From positions 1 to 29,656 of IMG/VR virus record IMGVR_UViG_3300031884_001504: a stretch of DNA of 29,656 nucleotides. One strand, 5' to 3'. Positions 1 to 6,532 of the stretch are shown one piece after another. This DNA is from a virus. Position 1 is the stretch's first letter. The number at the start of each line of letters is the position of its first letter. The position numbers were made by a program, and so were the translations under genes. The notes beneath the pieces were generated by a model. It worked only from the letters and a program-made list of their open reading frames with translations, did not search any database and was not told where the DNA came from.

Positions 1-1
1 C

Positions 2-886
2 AGCAAAACACAAAAAGCCGGCGAGGAAGAACGGGCATTCTATGATTCAAAACAAGCCACCCTGCTGTATAACGATGCCACCGTCAAAGTGGTAGTTCCG
101 CATACCGAGGCAGCCAGCTGTTATTTTAGCGTCAATACCCGGTGGTGTACGGCTGCAAAAAATAACAACCAGTTTAACTATTACAACAAAATAAGTCCGC
201 TTTATATCGTGTTGATCAAGCCAATAAATCAGCGATTCCAATTTTATTGGGGAGCAGGGCCGCAGTTCAGGGATGAACAAGATAACGAAATCAATCCCAA
301 CGAGTTAGCTGACAAATATCCTGTGCTGTGGAAGATATTCACGCCTATTGCCACAAAATACAAGAGTTTGGTATTGAATCAAAACCCATCGCCTGAAGTG
401 CAAATGGCAGCGGTAAAACGGGACGGCTGGGCCATCGGTCCCATCAAAAACCCATCGCCTGAGGTGCAAATGGCGGCGGTACAACAGAACGGCTGGGCCC
501 TCCAATTCATCAAAAACCCATCACCTGAGGTGCAAATGGCGGCGGTACAAAGTGATGACAGGGCTATCCAATTCATCAAAAACCCATCGCCTGAGATGCA
601 AATGGCGGCGGTAAAACAGGACGGCTGGGCCATCCAATACATCAAAAACCCATCACCTGAGGTGCAAATGGCGGCGGTAAAACGGGACGGCTGGGCCATC
701 CGTTACATCAAAAACCCATCGCCTGAGGTGCAAATGGCGGCGGTAAAACAGGACGGCTGGGCCATCCAATACATCAAAAACCCATCGCCTGAGGTGATAG
801 CACTGGCTCGATCACAGGGCTATCCGGTCGCCTATGCCTATTTGCCCGCCCAGAAGATCCATGAGGGTCAGATCACAGGGATATGA
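2..886 (+). CDS. Phage repeat protein with WCTA-type N-terminal domain (5' end outside window)
   Basis: The reading frame is open from the left edge, so the start lies upstream; the GTG at 89 is internal. The N-terminal part (to about base 360) has the pattern NTRWCTA, an LYIV strand and a KYPVLWKIF stretch, which I recognise from uncharacterised phage proteins. From base 383 follow seven near-identical 22-residue units of the type NPSPEVQMAAVKQDGWAIQ, resembling DUF4116-like helical repeats. The gene ends IHEGQITGI with tandem TGA codons. It is clearly richer in G+C than its neighbours (GGC, CGG and GCG codons are frequent), which suggests separate ancestry or recent repeat expansion. The repeats suggest a binding scaffold; no enzymatic motif is visible. 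Confidence 0.8.
   Translation, partial: SKTQKAGEEERAFYDSKQATLLYNDATVKVVVPHTEAASCYFSVNTRWCTAAKNNNQFNYYNKISPLYIVLIKPINQRFQFYWGAGPQFRDEQDNEINPNELADKYPVLWKIFTPIATKYKSLVLNQNPSPEVQMAAVKRDGWAIGPIKNPSPEVQMAAVQQNGWALQFIKNPSPEVQMAAVQSDDRAIQFIKNPSPEMQMAAVKQDGWAIQYIKNPSPEVQMAAVKRDGWAIRYIKNPSPEVQMAAVKQDGWAIQYIKNPSPEVIALARSQGYPVAYAYLPAQKIHEGQITGI
383..844 (+). repeat. Seven tandem 66-bp coding repeats
   Basis: Units begin at 383, 449, 515, 581, 647, 713 and 779 with the same start (AACCCATCRCCTGA). The spacing is exactly 66 bp, that is 22 codons, so changes in copy number keep the frame. Units 2-6 are nearly identical at the DNA level and the seventh diverges after about 20 bases. Variation is concentrated in the codons after WAI (QYI, QFI, RYI, GPI). 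Such uniform DNA implies recent duplication or ongoing homogenisation. Confidence 0.95.
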
Positions 887-926
887 TGAAAAAGGCAACA
901 AAATCGCATGAGAATTAATTAAGCAG

Positions 927-954
927 TTTACAGCTATGGTAAATGTGCTATAAT
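927..954 (+). promoter_or_regulatory. Sigma70-like promoter
   Basis: TTTACA (927-932) and a perfect TATAAT (949-954) are separated by 16 nt in the gap after the repeat-protein gene. Transcription would start near 961, ahead of a 20-codon ORF with an AGGA ribosome site. The gene opposite (endonuclease, minus strand) does not use it. Confidence 0.5.
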
Positions 955-988
955 GCTCCTGGCAACATAAAAGCAGTAGGAATAATCT

Positions 989-1051
989 ATGAAAAATACG
1001 AGATCAAACACTGGTCCGATAGCCGGCTGGACAATTTGCTGTGAAATATGA
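989..1051 (+). CDS. Possible 20-residue microprotein or gene remnant
   Basis: ATG at 989 follows AGGA by 7 nt and lies about 28 nt after the predicted start of the 927-954 promoter. It encodes MKNTRSNTGPIAGWTICCEI and ends in TGA. An overlapping frame (ATG 943 to TGA 1044, 33 residues, containing YEIKHWSDSRLDNLL) also looks protein-like but has no ribosome site. This may be the stump of a gene interrupted when the neighbouring endonuclease arrived, a true small peptide, or chance. No homologue is recognised. Confidence 0.22.
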   Translation: MKNTRSNTGPIAGWTICCEI

Positions 1052-1075
1052 TCCTACAAATTCCATAATGAAACG

Positions 1076-1540
1076 TTATGTTGTTGCAACCTTGTACGAC
1101 CTGGCTGTATTGCGTTGCCATGTTTCCCTTTTTTGATTTGCAAGATTTTCTTTTTCATCAGGTGTCATAGTAGCTAGTCGTTTGCGGCTTGCATCTTGCC
1201 ATTTTTGATACAATGTATTTTGCGCTTCTTTTGATAAATGACCATGATTATAACCTCCTGTAGCATTGGGCGATACGTTGTAGTATTGTTTGTTATTGAC
1301 GATGTTATCAACGGAATCTAAATAATGTTGCTCGCGAGCTTTAAGCTCTTTTACCCCTCCTTGAACATATTCCAATATGGTTCGTACAAATCTATCTGTA
1401 TTTTTATTAAATGCTCGTAAGAAGTATTTGCCCGATCCTATATATCCATCGTCATCTTTACCACAATGTGACCCTATATATTTCTTTTGATTTTTTTGGT
1501 TAGTCCATTGGTAGACGAATCCAACATATTCGCTTGACAT
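1076..1540 (-). CDS. Freestanding GIY-YIG homing endonuclease (Seg-like)
   Basis: The 154-residue protein starts with GFVYQWTNQKNQKKYIGSH, the GIY-YIG core (Y for I is common), followed by DDGYIGSGKYF and the conserved acidic helix (KAREQHYLDSV) of phage GIY-YIG nucleases. A YYNVSPNATGG segment, typical after the nuclease domain, precedes a basic C-terminal tail suited to DNA binding. GGAGAG sits 4-9 nt before ATG. Such genes cut intron-less or gene-less alleles and spread by repair. It lies on the strand opposite its flanking genes and no intron core is visible around it, so it appears freestanding. It separates the repeat gene from a nucleotidyltransferase fragment. Confidence 0.88.
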   Translation of the reverse strand: MSSEYVGFVYQWTNQKNQKKYIGSHCGKDDDGYIGSGKYFLRAFNKNTDRFVRTILEYVQGGVKELKAREQHYLDSVDNIVNNKQYYNVSPNATGGYNHGHLSKEAQNTLYQKWQDASRKRLATMTPDEKENLANQKRETWQRNTARSYKVATT

Positions 1541-1597
1541 ATCTCTCTCCGTGCTGTAAATTTACTTATCATGTTGTTTATTTAGCAAGGATATGCC

Positions 1598-2062
1598 ATG
1601 TTAGAACATCTTACCGATGAAGAACTATCCAAGCTTGAGAAGCTGTATCAAGAGTATCCGCTGAAACAGAATTTAAAGCGTCGATCGGATGCCGTCGAAT
1701 ACGGATATTCTACCAAGTTCGCTTACCATGTGGTACGATTGCTCAACGAAGTAGAACAGATTTTGGTTGAAGGTGATCTGGATCTACAGCGTAACAACGA
1801 GCAGCTTAAAAGTATCAGACGTGGCGAGTGGACACTAGAACAGCTTGAAGCTTGGTTTGTTAATAAGGAAAAGATCCTTGAAACAACTTATGCAAACTGT
1901 TCATTGCCTCATAGCCCTGATGAGGAAAAGATCAAAGGACTGTTGATGAACTGTCTAGAAATGCACTACGGCAGTCTTGGATCTGCAGTAGTGCGTGTTC
2001 CTCAACTGGATCAGCTTGTTAATGATCTCAGTGCACTAGTTGATCGATATTGTGTAAAGTAA
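1598..2062 (+). CDS. C-terminal half of a phage predicted nucleotidyltransferase
   Basis: The 154 residues match, from memory, the C-terminal helical region of phage pol-beta-type nucleotidyltransferases. Hallmarks are TKFAYHVVRLLNEVEQIL (about 39-56), the SIRRGEWTLEQLE segment (about 72-84) and the LPHSPDEEKIKGLL segment near 105. The catalytic N-terminal domain (GSxxYG and paired Asp) is absent, and nothing upstream encodes it; that space holds the endonuclease. AAGGA precedes ATG by 7 nt, so the fragment is translatable by itself. Either it is a relic, or a separately encoded helical subunit whose catalytic partner lies outside the window. The stop codon is inside a terminator hairpin shared with the convergent gene. 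Confidence 0.65.
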   Translation: MLEHLTDEELSKLEKLYQEYPLKQNLKRRSDAVEYGYSTKFAYHVVRLLNEVEQILVEGDLDLQRNNEQLKSIRRGEWTLEQLEAWFVNKEKILETTYANCSLPHSPDEEKIKGLLMNCLEMHYGSLGSAVVRVPQLDQLVNDLSALVDRYCVK

Positions 2063-2082
2063 GCGCTTTAGGCGCTTACTTT
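2056..2082. terminator. Bidirectional hairpin terminator between convergent genes
   Basis: AAAGTAAGCGC (2056-2066) and GCGCTTACTTT (2072-2082) are perfect 11-bp arms around a TTTAG loop. The + gene's TAA is in the left arm and the - gene's TAA is in the loop. Flanking A/T runs allow function in both directions. Confidence 0.75.
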
Positions 2083-2826
2083 ATTGGCTTCCCATTCATA
2101 TGCCTTTTGTAGGTCACGCATATAATTATCATATGCACGTTGCCTGTAGGCAATTAACTTATCAGGGGGCATTTTCATTGGAACCATTTGAAAGGTTTGA
2201 AGGTCAATTACCATTGGATCAAATACTTCTGCTTCTTTGTCTTTAGACGTAACTCGCAACATTGTGTGGCAAGATGTTGCAACTTGCATGCCTTGTGGCA
2301 TCTCTGTTGCGACACGTTCTAATTCAGCAATTAGGCGTTTGTTCCAATCATAAAATATTTTCCAATTTTGTTCGTTTTCTTTATCGCTGGCAATGTTCTC
2401 AAGTGTTGCCCTGTCAAAATTTTCGAGTATATCAATTACTTTGGTTTTTGCTGCTTCTAATGAATCGTACTTGGCTAGTAGCTTTGAAACATCATCACGA
2501 TTTTTCACAGTTATATGTTCATTATAGTAATTATAGGTTTGAACATGCTTGACAGTTTCAGCAAGCACTTCTTTCATAATTTCTACTCGTTTAGCAGCAG
2601 TGCTGTTCCACATTTTACAAAATATAGAATGTGCATCGTCGTCCCATTCAGCTGCCTGTTTAAGTAACTGCTGTGAGGTTTTATTTTCCACGTCTTTGGC
2701 CCATTCTGGTGCGTTTTCTGCGGACTCTTCTGCAATTTCTTTTTTACCTGTGTAATTGGCCAACGCAATAATGCGTTGAATCTCGGAATCATCAACTTCA
2801 GGTTTTTTTTGGTTTGACTGCGCCAT
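2068..2826 (-). CDS. Hypothetical acidic helical protein, 252 aa
   Basis: Not recognised. The protein is rich in charged residues and predicted helix, with an acidic N-terminal third (KKEIAEESAENAPEWAKDVE), a central DNWKIFYDW-like region and a C-terminal part with FDPMVIDLQTFQMVP. No signal peptide, membrane segment or catalytic motif is visible. It overlaps the upstream gene by 29 nt (its ATG precedes that gene's TGA), so the two are probably translationally coupled. GGAAG lies 3 nt before ATG. The gene ends at a perfect hairpin shared with the convergent fragment gene. Confidence 0.75.
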   Translation of the reverse strand: MAQSNQKKPEVDDSEIQRIIALANYTGKKEIAEESAENAPEWAKDVENKTSQQLLKQAAEWDDDAHSIFCKMWNSTAAKRVEIMKEVLAETVKHVQTYNYYNEHITVKNRDDVSKLLAKYDSLEAAKTKVIDILENFDRATLENIASDKENEQNWKIFYDWNKRLIAELERVATEMPQGMQVATSCHTMLRVTSKDKEAEVFDPMVIDLQTFQMVPMKMPPDKLIAYRQRAYDNYMRDLQKAYEWEANKVSA

Positions 2827-3247
2827 CTTCTTCCAGAAACTGTTCTACAGTTTCTCTGACACCTGGAAATTTGTTTTCCCAATATTCTTCCATTGGTGAT
2901 GTGCCGGCTAGTTTGCCAATTTTTGAATCCATAGTCTTAACTACAGATATTAAATCTGCCATACCTTTTGTATATCTATCCACAGCAATAGCATTCATTT
3001 GCTCGTAAACATTGTTAACCAATATTTCAAACCTATCACTGGTTTTATTATTGGTTTCAGGATGCAGCTTTACAGTCTTGCAAATTTCCAATAATTGTGC
3101 AATTTCTGGACAGCGACTGAGACAACTGGTTGTCTCTTCTTCTGCTAGTTTAGTATCTATTTGACCGACTAACCCTTCAATATTTTTAAGATTAGCCACA
3201 ACTTCGTTACGCAGAGACTCTAGCTCTGCTTTTATGTTTTTGTCCAC
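2798..3247 (-). CDS. Hypothetical protein, 149 aa, GTG start
   Basis: Not recognised. The frame extends up to 3319, but the start is set here at GTG 3247 because AGGAGGT lies 6 nt before it, the strongest ribosome site in this part of the window. An in-frame ATG at 3265 sits directly after a 10-bp hairpin and has no ribosome site. The product (DKNIKAELESLRNEVV...) is helical and may form a coiled coil in the first 40 residues. Three Cys occur near residues 50-65 (SCLSRCPE, EICK). It is the first gene of a two-gene minus-strand operon. Confidence 0.7.
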   Translation of the reverse strand: MDKNIKAELESLRNEVVANLKNIEGLVGQIDTKLAEEETTSCLSRCPEIAQLLEICKTVKLHPETNNKTSDRFEILVNNVYEQMNAIAVDRYTKGMADLISVVKTMDSKIGKLAGTSPMEEYWENKFPGVRETVEQFLEEDGAVKPKKT

Positions 3248-3265
3248 GTTTTTACCTCCTGCCAT

Positions 3266-3289
3266 GTTGTAAACACAATTGTTTACAAC
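3266..3289. promoter_or_regulatory. 10-bp inverted repeat upstream of minus-strand operon
   Basis: GTTGTAAACA (3266-3275) and TGTTTACAAC (3280-3289) are perfect arms separated by CAAT. It lies about 20 nt upstream of the GTG start of the minus-strand gene and about 50 nt from the divergent promoter at 3337-3365. It may be an operator for both directions or a 5' stabilising hairpin on the minus transcript. Confidence 0.5.
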
Positions 3290-3336
3290 CCGTTCGTTGA
3301 CATGTGTATTTATATGCATAGTTAATTTTCTGACTA

Positions 3337-3365
3337 TTGACTGATCGAAATTTTTAGTTTATAGT
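3337..3365 (+). promoter_or_regulatory. Sigma70-like promoter for the small-paralogue/CYTH operon
   Basis: TTGACT (3337-3342), a 17-nt spacer and TATAGT (3360-3365). Transcription would begin near 3372, about 29 nt before the ATG at 3401. The next three genes are close-packed on the same strand. Confidence 0.65.
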
Positions 3366-3400
3366 GTTACGATATACTTTCATAGGATTTGAATTCTAGA

Positions 3401-3751
3401 ATGAGTGTTTCTCAATGGTTATTAACGCGATGGTTATTGTTATTGGCATTTTTGCGGCGAACAGACGTTGTTATGGTAAGAGAAGAAATTTCTAAAAAAA
3501 TAAGTTTTCACTTGGTTAGGTCTGGTAGTTGGGATCCATTTGAACACAATACGCATAGATATATTTCAATAAGATCCAATGGAGCGGGAAAAGATTTGTT
3601 AAAACTTGAAAAAGATGGAACAATACTTGCGCCCTATCCTTATAGCATAAAGTTGTCTTATGGCAAAGCTGAACCCATACCAAGGTATAGATGGATTTAT
3701 CTTAATCAATCCAAAGCAGTCTTTATGAATCTACGTGGCGAAGACGAGTAA
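3401..3751 (+). CDS. Small phage protein, paralogue 1 of a tandem pair
   Basis: ATG 3401 is preferred over TTG 3389; ATAGGA is upstream. The 116-residue product begins with a hydrophobic stretch (QWLLTRWLLLLAFLRR) that could be a membrane anchor or an amphipathic helix. The following gene has the same layout: Arg/Asp-Val near residue 25, a KKxxxHLxxV strand, DPF or DPW, an LxxDGTI or LxxDGTL turn, and an aromatic RWxYxN segment near the end. The pair therefore arose by duplication. The function is unknown. Confidence 0.65.
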   Translation: MSVSQWLLTRWLLLLAFLRRTDVVMVREEISKKISFHLVRSGSWDPFEHNTHRYISIRSNGAGKDLLKLEKDGTILAPYPYSIKLSYGKAEPIPRYRWIYLNQSKAVFMNLRGEDE

Positions 3752-3754
3752 TTT

Positions 3755-4102
3755 ATGATGACTAAACTCTGGTTCAGATTAATTCAACTATGGTGTTTTG
3801 TCACACGGCAGGACGCTGTGTGGCTCAAAACAGAACAATTGAAAAAAAGAATTCATTTGCGTATTGTACACAAAGAATACGACCCCTGGAAATCAGACCC
3901 ACTGCTATATGTTAATTTTCGTTTTAGACGTTTTTATCTAGATGAGGATGGCACATTATATGTACGAGCGGCTAGTCTAGGGACATTGTATGGTAATGTA
4001 AAATCTGGTAATGTAAAATTTGTAATAATAAATTACAAAGATCAATGGAAATACGTGAATAAACAAAAGCAGATGTTTTATGATTTGCGAAATAGAGCAT
4101 AA
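3755..4102 (+). CDS. Small phage protein, paralogue 2 of a tandem pair
   Basis: This 115-residue product lies 3 nt after its paralogue and abuts the CYTH gene, whose ATG immediately follows its TAA. It shares with the first copy the TRQDAVWL/RRTDVVMV element, KKRIHLRIV, DPW, LDEDGTLY and a QWKYVN segment. The N-terminal hydrophobic stretch is less marked (LWFRLIQLWCFV). Two adjacent ATG codons (3755, 3758) could each start. The function is unknown. Confidence 0.65.
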   Translation: MMTKLWFRLIQLWCFVTRQDAVWLKTEQLKKRIHLRIVHKEYDPWKSDPLLYVNFRFRRFYLDEDGTLYVRAASLGTLYGNVKSGNVKFVIINYKDQWKYVNKQKQMFYDLRNRA

Positions 4103-4609
4103 ATGGCAAAAGAAATTGAACACAAGTATCTTGTTGTAGACCCTTCGCTTGTCAAACAAACCTGTCCTTTACCTTGGTCTATACAGCAAGGATATCTGTC
4201 AACAGATCCAGACGGCACTATACGGCTGCGTCTGGCAAACTGGAGGACTTGGCATTATAAAGCAACTCTTACAGTAAAAAATAAAACACGCGGAGCTGAA
4301 AGAGATGAATGGGAATTTAACTTGGCAGACTGGGACGCTGCACAGGCTCTTTTCAATGCTCAGTGCAAATACTCTATTCGTAAAAACAGATACACAATAA
4401 CATCTGGTCCGCACAAATGGGAAATAGATGAGTTTTTAGGTGATAATACTGGATTATGGTTAGCTGAAATAGAGCTTGAAAATTCTAATGAGATCTATAA
4501 TATACCAAACTGGTGCGGACAAAATGTTACTGACGATTCTAGGTACTATAATTCTAATCTAGCAATGGTACCATTTAACTCGGCTAAATTTAACGCAGAT
4601 AAGTCCTAG
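4103..4609 (+). CDS. CYTH-domain triphosphatase-like protein
   Basis: The 168-residue protein opens MAKEIEHKYLVV, the ExExK signature of the CYTH superfamily (adenylate cyclase CyaB, thiamine triphosphatase, inorganic triphosphatase). Later strands fit the tunnel fold: IQQGYLSTDPDGTIRLRL, then YKATLTVKNKTRGAERDEWE, a WEIDEFLG strand and LAEIELEN. Known members hydrolyse inorganic triphosphate or other triphosphates with divalent metal; which substrate applies here cannot be read from sequence. It is co-transcribed with the two small paralogues (0 nt gap). Its last 20 bases overlap the convergent cupin gene. Confidence 0.85.
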   Translation: MAKEIEHKYLVVDPSLVKQTCPLPWSIQQGYLSTDPDGTIRLRLANWRTWHYKATLTVKNKTRGAERDEWEFNLADWDAAQALFNAQCKYSIRKNRYTITSGPHKWEIDEFLGDNTGLWLAEIELENSNEIYNIPNWCGQNVTDDSRYYNSNLAMVPFNSAKFNADKS

Positions 4610-5066
4610 ACATCATGGGGTTTAGTTCATCTCTTGGACCATCCTCTGAATCGGGATGATAAACGGCTAAGCTCATGTTATCCTCAAGTGTAATAAATCT
4701 ATGTAAAGTGTGCCGGTCTAAAACAAACACTGTGTCTTGTTCCAGCGGCACAGATTCTACTACATCTTTTGATCGCTTTATCTCTGCATAACCTTTACCA
4801 CTAAGCACGTAACCAATTCTAAAGCTAGGATGAGTATGGAAAGTTTGTTCTATTCCAGCTGGGAAAAATAGATAGTTTAAACAAGGATCTCCATTACGAT
4901 ATGGATCAATTAGGTTACTGTTTGAGCATCCGTCAATATAAGACAACTGGCCAGGCTTATCTGGAATAAAGTCTGTTAACTTGGTTTCTGTATACGAAAG
5001 TCCTTTGTTTTCAATAACCACAGCGGGTCCGCATACATCTAGCGTTTTGTGTCCTGCACTTACCAT
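4590..5066 (-). CDS. Cupin-domain protein (start uncertain)
   Basis: The 158-residue frame contains a single cupin barrel: NYLFFPAGIEQTFHTHPSFR supplies the HxH of cupin motif 1, followed by RIGYVLSGKGYAE, and DTVFVLDRHTLHRF gives motif 2 with its histidine. A metal site of three His (two in HTH, one in LHRF) plus an acid is plausible. I recall similar proteins in marine phages but no activity. ATG 5066 has no ribosome site, and the frame stays open for 46 more codons upstream (to 5069-5204), encoding protein-like sequence (KITVNNPCYMVSAGHKT) but no start codon. Beyond a TGA at 5205-5207 the frame reaches ATG 5237. The true N-terminus is thus uncertain. Confidence 0.75.
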   Translation of the reverse strand: MVSAGHKTLDVCGPAVVIENKGLSYTETKLTDFIPDKPGQLSYIDGCSNSNLIDPYRNGDPCLNYLFFPAGIEQTFHTHPSFRIGYVLSGKGYAEIKRSKDVVESVPLEQDTVFVLDRHTLHRFITLEDNMSLAVYHPDSEDGPRDELNPMMSRTYLR

Positions 5067-5260
5067 ATAGCAAGGATTATTTACAGTTATTTTATTGTCG
5101 AAAACAGCAGATGAATTTGCAAATATTCCAAATAGACTACCTATAGTTTTAATAGATTTCGTTCGTTGGCTTTTACCATATGGATGGTTGCAATATGACG
5201 CTGTTCAATAACCAAGGTATTGAAAGATTTTAAACATGTCAACATGGTACTGAACTATTA

Positions 5261-5797
5261 TTATAGATACTTTATCAACATCACAATATCATTGTAACTA
5301 TTTGTATCTGGATCGTACATAGCTTGCTTTTCAGTGTGTGTGATTTCAAAACCGACGGCTAGACACATTCTAATGCTCAATGTATTTTCAGCGGCAATTC
5401 CAGCGGTAACAATTTTAATGCCAGACCTTTTAAGATGTTCCATCATGGCGTTCATAAGTTGCTGACCTAAATTGGTAACATTGCTTGAAACAAAATTAGG
5501 TTGTGAAATAAGCTTGTACTTGTCTATAAAAGCACCCCAGCAGATTGCTCTGTGTGCAATTTTCTTTTTTGTTCCGCCGCTGTATCTTGAAGCAATTACA
5601 TACCCACATAAGATGTCATTGTAGTACAAACCAATAACAAAATTGTCTCGCAGCATGCACATGAAATGAACCAGTGTTTTGCTGCGTTCTTCACTGTACA
5701 GATCTCCCATAGATCTACTGTGTATTTTAAGAGATTTTAAACGCAGTTCTTGGAAGACTTCAACTTCGTTGAGTCTAACAAGCCTAAACAAAATCAT
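5261..5797 (-). CDS. GNAT-family N-acetyltransferase
   Basis: The 178-residue protein has the GNAT layout: RLVRLNEVEVFQELRLKSL (strand 1/helix 1), then FVIGLYYNDILCGYVIASRY as strands 2-4, NVTNLGQQLMNAMMEHLKRS as a degenerate acetyl-CoA pyrophosphate loop with its helix, IVTAGIAAENTLSIRMCLAVG as the strand 5/helix 4 signature, and FEITHTEKQAMY at the end. The usual R/Q-xx-GxG/A loop reads NLGQQ, so cofactor binding is likely but not certain. The acceptor cannot be predicted. It starts 12 nt after the upstream unknown gene ends, so they form an operon. Confidence 0.82.
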   Translation of the reverse strand: MILFRLVRLNEVEVFQELRLKSLKIHSRSMGDLYSEERSKTLVHFMCMLRDNFVIGLYYNDILCGYVIASRYSGGTKKKIAHRAICWGAFIDKYKLISQPNFVSSNVTNLGQQLMNAMMEHLKRSGIKIVTAGIAAENTLSIRMCLAVGFEITHTEKQAMYDPDTNSYNDIVMLIKYL

Positions 5798-5809
5798 AAA
5801 AACTACCTA

Positions 5810-6106
5810 TTATGAACTGGCGGTAGACAATGTTTCAGTTATGTTATTCTTTTTGTCATACGCAGTTCTAGCAGCCATAAATGCCGCAATTACCGGATCC
5901 GCTAGAAAAGAATTCCAATCGGCCTCTTCTTTCCACGTATTTACAATGGTTTTGGTTAGTTTGTCAGGCGTTAGACTTTCACTACGTGATACAAGCAGCC
6001 CTGTGGTTACATAAGTAGTGGTCCAATGACTGAGTGTTGCAGCATCAACCGCATGGAAAGGTGTACTGGTATTTTGACGAGTCAAAACTAATTGGGATGT
6101 AAACAT
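5810..6106 (-). CDS. Hypothetical protein, 98 aa
   Basis: Not recognised. TAGGAG lies 6 nt before ATG. The protein is rich in Thr/Ser, with a segment TPDKLTKTIVNTWKEEADW and a short alpha-helical region (DPVIAAFMAARTAYDKKN). No signal or membrane segment is seen. It leads the minus-strand operon with the GNAT gene. Divergent to it, 111 nt away, starts a rightward gene from an apparent leaderless promoter. Confidence 0.65.
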   Translation of the reverse strand: MFTSQLVLTRQNTSTPFHAVDAATLSHWTTTYVTTGLLVSRSESLTPDKLTKTIVNTWKEEADWNSFLADPVIAAFMAARTAYDKKNNITETLSTASS

Positions 6107-6182
6107 GTATATCTCCTATTCGTATGTGTATTTATTCAAGATACGAGTGTAACTTTAAAAAAGTTTTTTCAAAATTAAGCAG

Positions 6183-6211
6183 TTGACAGATCGCTGGCTA
6201 GATTCTACTAT
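6183..6211 (+). promoter_or_regulatory. Promoter predicted to give a leaderless mRNA
   Basis: TTGACA (6183-6188), a 17-nt spacer and TACTAT (6206-6211). The start codon is at 6218, exactly where transcription would begin, and no ribosome-binding sequence precedes it. Confidence 0.6.
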
Positions 6212-6217
6212 TGTTGT

Positions 6218-6532
6218 ATGTCAAATCATTTCTTAAAAAATCTAGAAAAAATCGCAGAGGATTGGTCGAAAGCTGAAGAAGCCTATGACGCTGATTGTGA
6301 TGCGTGGTGGAATAGTCTTCCACAGGATCAACAACTGCAGGCGTTTTACTCTGTAATTAAGCGAGTGACAAAAGCAGAACTAGGTGAACACGGGTCATAT
6401 AGATATATTTTGTATGATGTTTTTGGATTTGGACCAGGAAGTTATACTGTGGGTATGCAATGTGGATTTATGGATTTGCATAATGCAATCTACACACCAG
6501 ATGATATTGCAAACATAAAGGATAAAAAATGA
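6218..6532 (+). CDS. Conserved phage protein, 104 aa
   Basis: I recognise the pattern (YDADCDAWWNSL, then YRYILYDVFGFGPGSY and CGFMDLHNAI) from uncharacterised proteins of T4-like cyanophages and other marine myoviruses; no function is known. No signal or membrane segment. Its ATG has no ribosome-binding sequence and coincides with the predicted transcription start. It ends in TGA overlapping the ATG of the next gene (ATGA), indicating coupled translation. Confidence 0.8.
   Translation: MSNHFLKNLEKIAEDWSKAEEAYDADCDAWWNSLPQDQQLQAFYSVIKRVTKAELGEHGSYRYILYDVFGFGPGSYTVGMQCGFMDLHNAIYTPDDIANIKDKK

Noticed and set aside
379-699. Repetitive ORF on the minus strand opposite the repeat gene
   Set aside because: It is the shadow of the 66-bp repeats; it has no ribosome site and the + frame carries the recognisable N-terminal domain.
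383-844. CRISPR-like array
   Set aside because: The repeats are directly adjacent 66-bp coding units in one reading frame with no spacers and no cas genes nearby.
2262-3008. Several + strand ORFs opposite the two minus-strand unknown genes
   Set aside because: They are antisense shadows: low-complexity Ser/Leu/Cys-rich, without ribosome sites, while the minus frames overlap and couple like real phage genes.
6140-6175. Terminator from ACTTT/AAAGT followed by a T-run between divergent genes
   Set aside because: The stem is only about 5 bp of A/T pairs and lies between two divergent gene starts, where no transcript would end.
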